Assembly (NCBI RefSeq): GCF_024734405.1
Contig: NZ_CP059556.1
Location: 1,054,001-1,118,000 of the forward strand
Direction of reading: 5' to 3'
DNA from: Saccharopolyspora gregorii
GTDB lineage: Bacteria; Actinomycetota; Actinomycetes; Mycobacteriales; Pseudonocardiaceae
Length of the DNA stretch: 64,000 bases
Made by a program: the position numbers and the translations under genes. Position 1 is the first letter of the stretch; every line of letters starts with the position of its first letter. The notes beneath the pieces were generated by a model. The model worked only from the letters and a program-made list of their open reading frames with translations. It did not search any database and was not told where the DNA came from. Shown here piece by piece: positions 45,773 through 54,963 of this stretch.

Positions 45773-46888
45773 TCAGACCAGCACCGCGTCCGGGGCCGTG
45801 CTCGGCAGCCCGTGCGCCAGCGCCACCGCCTCGCTCACCAGCAGCCCGCCGTGCGCGTTCAAGCCCCGGGCCAGCGCCGCATCCGCCCGGCACGCCGCCC
45901 GCCAGCCCTGATCGGCGATCCGCAGCACGTACGGCAACGTCACGTTCGTCAACGCGTACGTCGAGGTGTTCGGCACCGCGCCCGGCATGTTCGCCACGCA
46001 GTAGAACACCGAACCGTGCACCCGGAACGTCGGATCCTCGTGCGTCGTCGGCCGCGAATCCTCGAAGCACCCGCCCTGGTCGATCGCCACGTCCACCAGC
46101 ACGCTGCCCGGCTTCGACCGCGCTACCAGCTCGTTCGACACCAGCTTCGGCGCCTTCGCACCCGGCACCAGCACCGCGCCGATCACCAGGTCCGCCGCCC
46201 GCACCGCCGACTCCACCGCGTACGCGTTCGACGTCACCGTGCGGATCGCGCCCCCGTGCGCCGCGTCGATCTCCCGCAGCCGGTCCACGTCGGTGTCCAG
46301 CACCTGCACCTGGGCGCCCATGCCCGACGCCACCCGCGCCGCGTTCAACCCGGCCACCCCGCCGCCGATCACGACCACCCGCGCAGGCGGCACCCCGGGC
46401 ACGCCGCCCGGCAGCACACCGCGACCACCCTGCGGGGTCAGCAGCGCCTGCGCGCCGACCTGCGGGGCGAGCCTGCCCGCGACCTCGCTCATCGGCGCCA
46501 GCAGCGGCAACCCGCCGCGCGCCGTCTGCACCGTCTCGTAGGCGAGAGCCGTCACCTCGGCGCGCAGCAACTCGTCCGTCAACTCCGCCGACGCCGCCAA
46601 GTGCAGGTAGGTGAACAGCACCTGGCCCGCCCGCAGCCGCGGGAACTCCTCGGCCACCGGCTCCTTCACCTTCAGCACCAGCTCGCCCTCGGCCCACGCG
46701 TCCGCCGCGGACGGCACGATCGTCGCGCCCGCCGCCGCGTAGTCCTCGTCGGGGATCGACGAACCGAGCCCGGCGCCGGCCTCCACGAACACCGCATGCC
46801 CCCGCGCGGCCAGCTCGTGCACCCCTGCCGGGGTGCACGCCACCCGGTACTCGTGGTTCTTCACCTCACGCGGCACTGCGACCTTCAC
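45773..46888 (-). CDS. ald: Alanine dehydrogenase
   Basis: NAD-dependent L-alanine dehydrogenase of 371 residues, interconverting alanine and pyruvate plus ammonia (some homologues also aminate glyoxylate to glycine). It begins KVAVPREVKNHEYRVACTP with the substrate-binding Arg, then KVKEPVAEE with the conserved Lys, LFTYLHLAAS with the catalytic His, the NAD fold VVIGGGVAGLNAARVASGMGA and VDVAIDQGGCFEDSRPTTH. GTG start. It is divergent from the glycine-riboswitch operon, with a perfect 52-bp palindrome between. Confidence 0.95.
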   Translation of the reverse strand: MKVAVPREVKNHEYRVACTPAGVHELAARGHAVFVEAGAGLGSSIPDEDYAAAGATIVPSAADAWAEGELVLKVKEPVAEEFPRLRAGQVLFTYLHLAASAELTDELLRAEVTALAYETVQTARGGLPLLAPMSEVAGRLAPQVGAQALLTPQGGRGVLPGGVPGVPPARVVVIGGGVAGLNAARVASGMGAQVQVLDTDVDRLREIDAAHGGAIRTVTSNAYAVESAVRAADLVIGAVLVPGAKAPKLVSNELVARSKPGSVLVDVAIDQGGCFEDSRPTTHEDPTFRVHGSVFYCVANMPGAVPNTSTYALTNVTLPYVLRIADQGWRAACRADAALARGLNAHGGLLVSEAVALAHGLPSTAPDAVLV

Positions 46889-46958
46889 CCGGTCCGCCTC
46901 CCGACACCACGACCGAACACCGACCCCAGCATCATCCGCCCGGCGTCCGCACCCCGCC

Positions 46959-47010
46959 GCGAGGAAGGGAACCTTCCGGTCACCGGTGACCGGAAGGTTC
47001 CCTTCCTCGC
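46959..47010. repeat. Perfect 52-bp palindrome made of two repeat units
   Basis: Two 23-bp units (46961-46983 plus, 46986-47008 minus) meet tail to tail around CG. Every base from 46959 to 47010 is complementary to its partner, so 26-bp arms could form an uninterrupted cruciform. It lies 71 bp upstream of the ald start and 22 bp upstream of the -35 box of the glycine-riboswitch promoter. Confidence 0.95.
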
Positions 47011-47031
47011 TGTGATCCGGGCGGCTGGGCG

Positions 47032-47059
47032 TTGACACCCGCCCACGTCCGTTTATCGT
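47032..47059 (+). promoter_or_regulatory. Promoter of the glycine-riboswitch operon
   Basis: TTGACA at 47032-47037 and TATCGT at 47054-47059 are spaced 16 bp, a good principal-sigma promoter. Transcription would begin near 47066, about 30 bases ahead of the riboswitch. Confidence 0.7.
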
Positions 47060-47095
47060 TGCCGGGCACGACCACAACCGCACAGCGCCGCAGAA

Positions 47096-47284
47096 CCCGA
47101 GCGGGAGAGACCCTGCGCAACGCAGGGCGCCGAAGGAGCAAACCCTCCCCGCAAAACTCTCAGGCACCCATGACCGCTCGGGCGAGGCCACTCTGGAAAG
47201 CGCGCGCCCCGGCGCCGCACCCACGGTGCAAGCCGCGAACCACCGCGGCGAAGCTCTCAGGTCCCGAAACAGAGGGGGAGGCCC
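47096..47284 (+). promoter_or_regulatory. Tandem glycine riboswitch
   Basis: Two glycine aptamers in series. Aptamer 1 (47096-47182) is closed by CCCGAGCGG/CCGCTCGGG and has GGGAGAG, CGCCGAAGGAGCAA and ACTCTCAGGCA. Aptamer 2 (about 47187-47284) has CTCTGGAAAGC, GGCGAAGCTCTCAGG and ACAGAGGGGGAGG. The 3-4 base linker is typical. A GGGCAC/GTGCCC hairpin (47294-47307) lies between aptamer 2 and the gcvH ribosome site and may be the expression platform. Glycine should turn on the downstream gcvH-sdaA genes. Confidence 0.93.
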
Positions 47285-47328
47285 GCGAACCCAGGGCACA
47301 CCCGTGCCCGCGATGGTGAGGAGCCTCC

Positions 47329-47703
47329 ATGTCCCTGCCCGAACAGCTGCGCTACACCGAAGAGCACGAGTGGATCGAGGACCGCGGCGACCTGGTGCGC
47401 ATCGGCATCACCCCGTACGCGGCCCAAGCGCTCGGCGACATCGTCTACGTGCAGCTGCCCGAGGTGGGCGAGCGGATCGAATCCGGCGCCTCCTGCGGTG
47501 AGCTGGAATCGACCAAGTCCGTCAGCGACCTGTTCGCGCCCGTGACCGGCGAGGTCGTCGCCGTCAACGCGGCCGCCGCCGACGACCCCGCGGTGATCGG
47601 CTCGGATCCGTTCGGCGAGGGCTGGCTGCTCGAAGTGCGTGCCGAGCAGACCGGTGCTGTGCTCACGGCCCAGGAGTACGCCCAGTTCACCGGTGGTGAG
47701 TAG
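47329..47703 (+). CDS. gcvH: Glycine cleavage system H protein
   Basis: Lipoyl carrier of the glycine cleavage complex, 124 residues. The lipoylated lysine lies in GELESTKSVSDLFAP; the N-terminus (YTEEHEWIEDRGDLVRIGIT) and YAAQALGDIVYVQLPEVG are conserved. GAGGAG precedes the ATG by about five bases. It is the first gene after the glycine riboswitch; gcvT and gcvP are not in this window, so this operon supplies only the H protein. Confidence 0.95.
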   Translation: MSLPEQLRYTEEHEWIEDRGDLVRIGITPYAAQALGDIVYVQLPEVGERIESGASCGELESTKSVSDLFAPVTGEVVAVNAAAADDPAVIGSDPFGEGWLLEVRAEQTGAVLTAQEYAQFTGGE

Positions 47704-47727
47704 GCCGGGGCTGAGGGGGACGGAGCT

Positions 47728-49080
<1,353 letters not shown>

Positions 49081-49125
49081 GAGCGCTTCGTCTCGCCCGG
49101 CGCTCGAAACCGCGCGGGGCGGTGA

Positions 49126-49234
49126 GAGCAGGGGAACCTTCCTGTCACGTCGCAGGCGTGGACCACCGGCGTGAGTCGATGCGAGCAGGGGAACCTTCCT
49201 GTCACCGGTGCGATGAGGGGAACCTTCCTGTCAC
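49126..49234 (+). repeat. Repeat array downstream of sdaA (three clear units)
   Basis: Plus-oriented 23-bp units at 49126, 49183 and 49212. The last two are 29 bp apart, the first two 57, roughly two periods with the middle position decayed. An isolated inverted half-unit, GGAGGTTCCCTTGCAG, lies at 49326-49341 in the ohrR promoter region. Confidence 0.8.
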
Positions 49235-49362
49235 GCTCGGCCTCGTCCGGAGCCGTGGTGGCCGGTGTGGTGGAGTGCGGCGGTGGTGTTCCGGCGGGCC
49301 GCGCGGTGGTGGCTCCGGATGACGGGGAGGTTCCCTTGCAGAATTTAGGATGCGCACAACTC

Positions 49363-49376
49363 AGTTGCGCGCAACT
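49363..49376. promoter_or_regulatory. Probable OhrR operator
   Basis: AGTTGCGCGCAACT is a perfect 14-bp palindrome, 39 bp before the ohrR start. It overlaps a wider imperfect inverted repeat (GCGCACAAC-TCA-GTTGCGCGC). Autoregulation by OhrR is the natural reading, by position. Confidence 0.6.
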
Positions 49377-49415
49377 TGAATTGGGGCTAATGTCGGCCAC
49401 GTGCAGGAGGCGGGG

Positions 49416-49934
49416 ATGAGCGCGGACTCGGCGCTGTCGCTGGACCAGCAGGTGTGCTTCGCGCTCTACAGCGCGTCGCGCTCCTTCACCAACCTGTACC
49501 GGCCGTTCCTCGACGAGCTGGGACTGACCTACCCGCAATACCTGGTGATGCTGGTGCTCTGGGAACACGACTCGCTGGCGGTCAAGGACCTCGGGGCGAT
49601 GCTCAAGCTGGACTCCGGGACGCTGTCGCCGCTGCTGAAACGGCTCGAAGCGAGCGGACTGGTGGACCGGCGGCGCAGCACCCGCGACGAGCGGTCCGTC
49701 GAGATCGGACTGACCGAGCGGGGGCGGGAGCTGCGGCAGCACGCCGAGCAGATCCCGAACCGGGTGCTCGCCGCCAGCGGCATGGAACTCGAGGAGGTGC
49801 TGGCGCTGCGCTCCACGCTGCACCGGCTCACCGCCAACGTGGACCAGGCCGCGCACCGGGCCAGGGCCGCCGTCGCCGACGGCGTCCCCATCACCGACGA
49901 ACTCCTGCGCGGGACCACGACACAAGGAGACTGA
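49416..49934 (+). CDS. ohrR: MarR-family peroxide sensor OhrR
   Basis: A 172-residue winged-helix repressor that senses organic hydroperoxides through a reactive cysteine. That cysteine is visible near residue 15 in LDQQVCFALYSASR. The DNA-binding part reads LTYPQYLVMLVLWEHDSLAVKDLGAMLKLDSGTLSPLLKRLE by motif, with the wing in RRRSTRDERSVEIGLTERG. The ATG at 49416 is chosen for the AGGAGG site six bases upstream. It is 1 bp upstream of ohr and cotranscribed with it. Confidence 0.9.
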   Translation: MSADSALSLDQQVCFALYSASRSFTNLYRPFLDELGLTYPQYLVMLVLWEHDSLAVKDLGAMLKLDSGTLSPLLKRLEASGLVDRRRSTRDERSVEIGLTERGRELRQHAEQIPNRVLAASGMELEEVLALRSTLHRLTANVDQAAHRARAAVADGVPITDELLRGTTTQGD

Positions 49935-49935
49935 G

Positions 49936-50355
49936 ATGGCAGCGTTGTACACCGCCGAAGCGACCGCGACCGGGGAAGGGCGCGGTGGCCGCACCCGCTC
50001 CTCCGACGGAGTGCTCGACCTCGACCTGGCGGTCCCGCGCGAGATGGGCGGCCCCGGTGGCGACTCCACGAACCCGGAGCAGCTGTTCGCCGCCGGTTAC
50101 GCAGCCTGCTTCCACAGCGCGCTGCAACTGGTCGCCCGCAAGGCGAAGGCGAACATCGCCGACTCCTCGGTGACCGCCCAGGTCGGCATCGGCAGCAACG
50201 GCGCGGGCGGGTACGCGCTCGAGGTCACGCTGTCGGTCAGCCTCCCCGGCGTCGACCAGGAGCAGGCCCGGCAGCTCACCGAGCAGGCCGACGCGGTGTG
50301 CCCGTACTCCAACGCCATCCGCGGGAACGTCCAGATCGACCTCGCGGTCGCCTGA
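49936..50355 (+). CDS. ohr: Organic hydroperoxide resistance protein Ohr
   Basis: A 139-residue thiol peroxidase of the OsmC/Ohr family, reducing organic hydroperoxides in the cytosol. Both catalytic cysteines are present: the peroxidatic one in GYAACFHSAL and the resolving one in ADAVCPYSNAIRGN. The catalytic arginine is probably in the N-terminal GRTRSSDG. Cotranscribed with ohrR, followed by a terminator hairpin. Confidence 0.94.
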   Translation: MAALYTAEATATGEGRGGRTRSSDGVLDLDLAVPREMGGPGGDSTNPEQLFAAGYAACFHSALQLVARKAKANIADSSVTAQVGIGSNGAGGYALEVTLSVSLPGVDQEQARQLTEQADAVCPYSNAIRGNVQIDLAVA

Positions 50356-50367
50356 CCTCCGCTCGGC

Positions 50368-50396
50368 GCGCCCGCCTCGGATTCCGGGGCGGGCGC
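50368..50396. terminator. Terminator between ohr and the DUF202 genes
   Basis: GCGCCCGCC and GGCGGGCGC form a perfect 9-bp stem with an 11-base loop, directly between convergent stop codons at 50355 and 50399. Confidence 0.6.
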
Positions 50397-50398
50397 CG

Positions 50399-50725
50399 TC
50401 ACATCAGCAGCACGTACACCGCGCCGATCGCGCCGGCCAGCAGCGCGAGCGCGGTGAACGCCGCCTGCAGCACGCCGTCCGGCAGCGGTTTCGCCGCGCG
50501 CAGGTTCCGCTCCGCCTGCCGGTGCCTGCGCCACGACGCGACCGCGATCACCGCCGCCAGCGGCAGCGCCACCGCGGCGCACACCGCGGCCGCGACCGCG
50601 CTGCGGTGCGCCAGCAACCGCAGCAGCACCATCAGGCCCACCACGAACGTCAACCCGGTCCGCAGCCAGGCCAAGGTCGTGCGCTCGACCTGCAAGCCCG
50701 GATCCCACGGGCCCTGCCCCGGCAC
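50399..50725 (-). CDS. DUF202 family membrane protein
   Basis: A 108-residue inner-membrane protein. The N-terminal GLQVERTTLAWLRTGL motif is the DUF202 signature. Three hydrophobic segments follow (LTFVVGLMVLLRLLAH, VAAAVCAAVALPLAAVIAV, VLQAAFTALALLAGAIGAVYVLL). The GTG start is 2 bp after the stop of the other DUF202 gene. Function unknown. Confidence 0.8.
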   Translation of the reverse strand: MPGQGPWDPGLQVERTTLAWLRTGLTFVVGLMVLLRLLAHRSAVAAAVCAAVALPLAAVIAVASWRRHRQAERNLRAAKPLPDGVLQAAFTALALLAGAIGAVYVLLM

Positions 50726-50727
50726 GC

Positions 50728-51126
50728 TCAGAACCCGTTGACCAGCAGCAGCACCGTCGCCGCCACGCCGACCACGCCGAGCCCGAACCCGAGGACCGGC
50801 GCCAGCTTCGGCGGCGGCAGCGGGGCCTTCGTGCGCAGCGCCCGCTCCATCGTCATCCACCGGCCGAACGCCGCCACGCTGCACACCACGCCCGCGAGCA
50901 GCAGCAGTACCGCCAGCGAGGTCCGCAGCGGATCCGGGCCGGGCGACATCGCCGCGTTCAACGCCTCCACGCCGACACCGGCCGCCATCAACGCCAAGGC
51001 GGTGCGGATCCACGCCAAGAACGTGCGCTCGTTCGCCAGCGTGAACCGGGGATCCGGTTCCTCGCCCACCCCGTAGATCCGGTGCGGCCAGCGCCTACAC
51101 GCGGGCTCTTCGTTCTCGGCAGCCAT
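50728..51126 (-). CDS. DUF202/YidH family membrane protein
   Basis: A 132-residue paralogous DUF202 protein of the YidH type: PDPRFTLANERTFLAWIRTALALMAAGVG, then further hydrophobic stretches (LAVLLLLAGVVCSVAAFG, VLGFGLGVVGVAATVLLLV). First gene of the two-gene pair. YidH/YidG-type pairs are common in bacteria; their role in the membrane is not established. Confidence 0.82.
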   Translation of the reverse strand: MAAENEEPACRRWPHRIYGVGEEPDPRFTLANERTFLAWIRTALALMAAGVGVEALNAAMSPGPDPLRTSLAVLLLLAGVVCSVAAFGRWMTMERALRTKAPLPPPKLAPVLGFGLGVVGVAATVLLLVNGF

Positions 51127-51233
51127 ACCGCCACCGTAGTGCGACCGGAGCAGCGCGAATCCGTCGAGGGGGCGATGCCGCGGGGCACCGGCGCGGCGCT
51201 CGGCCGGATCCGGTGCCCTGCGGACGGGAGAAC

Positions 51234-51629
51234 TCAGAAGTCGAACACGGCCCCCGCGGCGGACGCCGCCACGCACTGGTTGCCGAACTCCTTCTCGAAG
51301 TGCACCGGGCGGCCCTGCCAGGTGCCGTGCGCCGTGCCGACCACCGGCTTCAGCTCCATCGTGCACTGGCCGGTGTGCGCCTGGCCGAGCTGCTCGAAGT
51401 CGCCGCCCGCCGTGGTCAGGCTGTCGCAGGCCGCCGCCGCGTTCGGGTGCGAACCGCCCACCGGCTCGCAGCGCAGCGACACCGTGCGCGGCAACTCCGC
51501 CCGGTCCTTCGCCGCGATCGTCAAGGTCAGGTCGCTCTGCGCCGCAGCCGCGCCCGCCGTCGCCGGGGTGAGCACGAGGACGGCCGTCGCCGCGAGCAGA
51601 AGACCGCGGATGAAGCGGGTGGCAGCCAT
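51234..51629 (-). CDS. Secreted subtilisin-inhibitor-like (SSI family) protein
   Basis: A 131-residue precursor with a Sec signal (FIRGLLLAATAVLVLTPATAG, cleavage around AAAA-QS). The mature domain has the four SSI cysteines, LRCEPVGG...ACDSL and GQCTMELKP...FGNQCV, and the conserved GTWQGRPVHFEKEF. The residue two after the third cysteine, the P1 position in Streptomyces SSI, is Met, as in SSI itself. It should inhibit extracellular subtilisin-like proteases. It stands alone. Confidence 0.9.
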   Translation of the reverse strand: MAATRFIRGLLLAATAVLVLTPATAGAAAAQSDLTLTIAAKDRAELPRTVSLRCEPVGGSHPNAAAACDSLTTAGGDFEQLGQAHTGQCTMELKPVVGTAHGTWQGRPVHFEKEFGNQCVAASAAGAVFDF

Positions 51630-51853
51630 GTCGGTGCGCCTCCAAGAGGTAGTGGGGAAGACTCCGCACAGATCTATCGGCAGCGGCCCCGCGATTTCCG
51701 CACCTGCGACCGAAGATCACCAGATCGTGGGGTTCACGGACGGGGAGGTGGTCACCCTCGGCTCATCTGGATCGAGCGCCGTGGCTGGAGTGGATCACTC
51801 CAAAGTGGAGAGGATGAGGCTCGGTGCGGAGGCGTCCGTTCGTTCGAACTTCG

Positions 51854-52051
51854 GTGACCGGAAGGTTCCCTTGCCCGCACCGGTGACCGGAAGGTTCCCT
51901 TGCCCGCACCGGTGACCGGAAGGTTCCCTTCATCGCACTCGTGACCGGAAGGTTCCCCTGCTCGCCCCGGCCCACGCCGGTCGCGTCCGCACCTGCGATG
52001 TGACCGGAAGGTTCCCTTCATCGCACCCGTGACAGGAAGGTTCCCCTGCTC
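51854..52051 (-). repeat. Array of six 23-bp repeat units downstream of the ligase gene
   Basis: Minus-oriented units start (plus coordinates) at 51854, 51883, 51912, 51941, 52000 and 52029. Steps are 29 bp except one of 59, leaving room for a lost unit. The array ends 12 bp before the ligase stop codon. The rest of the 434-bp gap (51630-51853) shows no gene. Confidence 0.87.
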
Positions 52052-52063
52052 GCGGCCGGCCCG

Positions 52064-53752
52064 TCAGCCGTACAGCTCGTCCAGCACCTCGGCGTACTTG
52101 GTGTGGATGACGCGCCGCCGCAACTTCAACGCGGGACTGAGCTCGCCACCCGCCGCACCCCACGGCCGGTCCAGCACGCGGTGCGCGCGCACCTGGCCGG
52201 AGCTGCCCAGCGCGGCGTTGGCCGCGTCCACCGCGCGGTCCACTTCGGCCAGCACCTGCGCGTCGCGGGCGAGCTCGGCGAGATCGGTGGTGCCGATGCC
52301 GTGCGCGGCCGCCCACGCAGGCGCGGTGTCCTCGTCGAGCACGACCAGCGCGACGACGTGCGGCCTGCCGTCGCCGAAGGCGAGCGCGTGCCCGATCAGC
52401 GGGTGCGCGCGCAGCGCGTTCTCCACGACGCTGGGGGCGACGGTCTCCCCGTGCGAGTTGATGATCAACTCGCTCTTGCGGTCGGTGATGGTGAGGTAGC
52501 CGTCGTCGACGTGCCCGACGTCCCCGGTGCGCAACCAGCCGTCGGCGCCCGCCGCCGCCCGGACCAGGCCGTCCTCCTGCAGGTGCCCCGCGCAGACCAC
52601 GGGCCCGCGCACCAGCACTTCACCGTCCTCGTCGATGCGGACCTCGACGCCGGGCAGCGGGGTGCCGACGGTGCCGAAGCGCACCGCGCCCGGCCGGTTG
52701 GTGGTGGCCCAGCCGCTGGACTCGGTCGACCCCCACGTCTCGAAGATGTCGAAGCCGAGCCCGGAGAACAGCTCCAGCAGGTCGCGGCGCAGCGGAGCCG
52801 CCCCGCTCGCGCCCCACACGGTGCCGTCGAGGCCGAGCCCGCTGAGCACCTCGTGCTTCTCGGCCGCGGTGTGCGCGGTGGGCTGGGCGCGGGCGAGGGC
52901 GGCGAGCCGTTCCCACATCCGCGGCACCCCGAAGAACGTGTGCGGACGAACCTGTGGCAGCACCCGCACGGCCTCGGCGATGCCGTTGCAGAAGTGCACG
53001 TGCGCGACGTCGTGGATGGCGCTGTAGACGTTGCCCGCGCGCTCCGACATGTGCGCCATCGGCAGGTAGCACAGGGTCCCGGCGTGCGGCGGCGCGCCCG
53101 TGACCAGCTGCCGGGCGGAGGCTGCGGCGAGCACGTTGCGGTGGGTCAGCACCACGGCCCGCTGCATCCCGATCGCGTCGGGGGAGTAGAGCACGGTCAC
53201 CGGATCGTCCGGCACCACGTCCGCGGTGCGCCGCCGAACCAGCTCCGGGTCCTGCCGCAGCAGCCCGCCGCCGTGTTCGCGCAGCGTCGCCCAGGTGCGG
53301 AAGCGGGTGTCCTCCGCGGGGATCGCGGCCTCGTCGACGACGATGACGTGGCCGAGCGCGTCCGGTTCGCGCAGCGCCGCCGACCAGCGGCGCACGTGGT
53401 GGGCGTTGCCGAGAACGGCGATGTGCGCCCGGCTGTGCCGCGTGACGTCGCGGATCTCGCCGGAGCTCGACGCGGGGTGCACGGCGATCGGCACCGCCCC
53501 GAGGTGCGTGGCGGCGACGTCGGCCAGCCACTGCTCCGCGCCGTTCGACATCATCAGCACCACCGTCTGGCCGCGCTGCAACCCGAGGTCGGCGAAGCCC
53601 GCGGCGAGGTCCTGCACCGCCTCCGCCGCCTCGCCCCAGCTCCAGGTCCGGCCGTCCGCGGTCAGCGCCGGGTGGTCCCGGTGCTCGGTCGCGTTGCGCT
53701 CGAACAGGTGCGGGATGGTCGCGGTCAGCGTCGGTGCCGGTGATGTGCTCAT
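52064..53752 (-). CDS. AMP-dependent (long-chain acyl-CoA) synthetase-like protein with eroded P-loop
   Basis: A 562-residue member of the ANL superfamily, closest in layout to long-chain acyl-CoA synthetases. Motifs A5 (ETWGSTESSGW), A7 (GWLRTGDVGHVDDGYL), A8 (ITDRKSELIINSHGE) and a final ELSPALKLRRR with the adenylating lysine are present. The A3 P-loop, normally YTSGTTGxPKG, reads YSPDAIGMQRA, lacking its Thr/Ser-Gly residues. Catalysis is therefore doubtful or altered. The context (MerR gene, racemase, acyl-CoA dehydrogenase) is fatty-acid metabolism. A paralogue with another role is possible. Confidence 0.82.
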   Translation of the reverse strand: MSTSPAPTLTATIPHLFERNATEHRDHPALTADGRTWSWGEAAEAVQDLAAGFADLGLQRGQTVVLMMSNGAEQWLADVAATHLGAVPIAVHPASSSGEIRDVTRHSRAHIAVLGNAHHVRRWSAALREPDALGHVIVVDEAAIPAEDTRFRTWATLREHGGGLLRQDPELVRRRTADVVPDDPVTVLYSPDAIGMQRAVVLTHRNVLAAASARQLVTGAPPHAGTLCYLPMAHMSERAGNVYSAIHDVAHVHFCNGIAEAVRVLPQVRPHTFFGVPRMWERLAALARAQPTAHTAAEKHEVLSGLGLDGTVWGASGAAPLRRDLLELFSGLGFDIFETWGSTESSGWATTNRPGAVRFGTVGTPLPGVEVRIDEDGEVLVRGPVVCAGHLQEDGLVRAAAGADGWLRTGDVGHVDDGYLTITDRKSELIINSHGETVAPSVVENALRAHPLIGHALAFGDGRPHVVALVVLDEDTAPAWAAAHGIGTTDLAELARDAQVLAEVDRAVDAANAALGSSGQVRAHRVLDRPWGAAGGELSPALKLRRRVIHTKYAEVLDELYG

Positions 53753-54022
53753 GTGGCTCCTCCACTCACGAGGCGGCCACGTGCGTGACGCGAGGTTCGT
53801 GGTGACCTCGCCGATGAAACCGCACCGGAGGCCCGTTTGGCCAGTAGGCGGACGGGTGCCGTCGGGAGCGGGGTGCGGGGGCCCGGCTGCACCGCGTGTT
53901 CGAGGCTCGTGCCTGGCGCGCCCCCGGGTTCGGCCGTCCGAGGAGCCGGCTCGCTCGAACGGGCCGCTGTCCGGATCGCTACCGGTGACCGCCGAGCGCT
54001 CGGCGCACCGGCGGCGGGCCGG
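53753..54022. other. Intergenic sequence upstream of the ligase gene
   Basis: About 270 bp without a recognised gene, lying between the ligase start and a repeat array. Likely to contain the ligase promoter; no hexamers or operators stood out. Confidence 0.4.
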
Positions 54023-54132
54023 GTGACAGGAAGGTTCCCTTCACCGCACCCGTGATCGGAAGGTTCCCTTCATCGCACCGGTGATCGGAAGGTTCCCTTG
54101 CTCGCGCCGGTGGCAGGAAGGTTCCCTTCCTC
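54023..54132 (-). repeat. Array of four 23-bp repeat units downstream of the MerR gene
   Basis: Minus-oriented units start (plus coordinates) at 54023, 54052, 54081 and 54110, exactly 29 bp apart. Tails alternate GTGAC, GTGAT, GTGAT, GTGGC. The last unit ends 3 bp before the stop of the MerR-family gene. Confidence 0.88.
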
Positions 54133-54135
54133 CGA

Positions 54136-54855
54136 TCAGACGTGGTCGCGGATGACGTCGTTGATCGCGTTCTGGAACCCGTTGACGAGCACGTGGATGG
54201 TCAGCGGCCGCAGCTGCTGGGTGGCGACGTGCACCCGTTCCCGCTCTTCTTCGGGCCGTCCGCGTTCGAGGTAGGGCCGCAGCACGTTCGCGGCGAACAG
54301 TTCGCGCAGCTCGACGGCGATCTGCGAGGTGTGCTGCTCGACGATGTCCTTGGCTTCGAGGAGCATGCCCTGCGGCAGGTCGAGGTCGAGGATCTGCAGC
54401 CCGACGCCGAGCATGGCGGAGTTGGACAGCCGCACCCGGCTGAGGTCGTCGTCGAGGGCTTGGAGGATGCCGAGCGAGATGAGCTTGCCGACGAGGTCGT
54501 CGTCGAGCTGCCGCCCGGCGCGCTGGCTGAGCTCGTGCCGGGTGAGGTCTTCGCTCTGGTCGCTGGTCCACGGCGCGAGCAGTGCGCGGTGCAGCGCGAG
54601 GTCTTCGGCCGTGGCGTCGTCGGGGATCCGCTCCAGGTGCCGTTCGATGGCGGAGAGGGTGAACCCGAGCGCTTGCAGTTCCCGGATCAGGTCGAGCCGC
54701 GCCAGGTGGTCGCCGCCGTAGAGGCCCAGCCGCCCGCGGAGCCGGGGCGGGGGCAGCAGACCGCGGGACGCGTAGAAGCGAACGGTCCGCACGGTGACGC
54801 CGGCGCGCGCGGCCAACTCGTCGATGGTCAGCTCTTCGTCCGCGGTTCGGAGCAT
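54136..54855 (-). CDS. MerR-family transcriptional regulator
   Basis: A 239-residue regulator. The N-terminal MerR domain reads LTIDELAARAGVTVRTVRFYASRGLLPPP and LARLDLIRELQALGFTLSAIERHLERIP. The long C-terminal part (from about residue 95) is helical and has no cysteine cluster, so it does not look like a metal sensor. A longer C-terminus of this kind occurs in regulators of lipid metabolism genes. Divergent from the racemase/dehydrogenase operon with 108 bp between; an imperfect GTGACAC/GTAACAC arrangement lies there. Likely controls those genes; inferred. Confidence 0.85.
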   Translation of the reverse strand: MLRTADEELTIDELAARAGVTVRTVRFYASRGLLPPPRLRGRLGLYGGDHLARLDLIRELQALGFTLSAIERHLERIPDDATAEDLALHRALLAPWTSDQSEDLTRHELSQRAGRQLDDDLVGKLISLGILQALDDDLSRVRLSNSAMLGVGLQILDLDLPQGMLLEAKDIVEQHTSQIAVELRELFAANVLRPYLERGRPEEERERVHVATQQLRPLTIHVLVNGFQNAINDVIRDHV

Positions 54856-54963
54856 GGTCGGGGAGCTTACTCCTTGACCGCTGTGACACCAACGATGTAA
54901 CACTGATTGCGTCGCGACACGGTGTCGTGCGCGGCGTGCGGCCGCTGGCGGAGAGGTGCAGGC

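Noticed and set aside
51752-52021. Small proteins with recurring MKGTF or GNLPVT peptides read through repeat arrays
   Set aside because: These open frames are read from the repeat units. The 29-bp period shifts the frame at each unit, no ribosome site is present, and arrays lie between genes.
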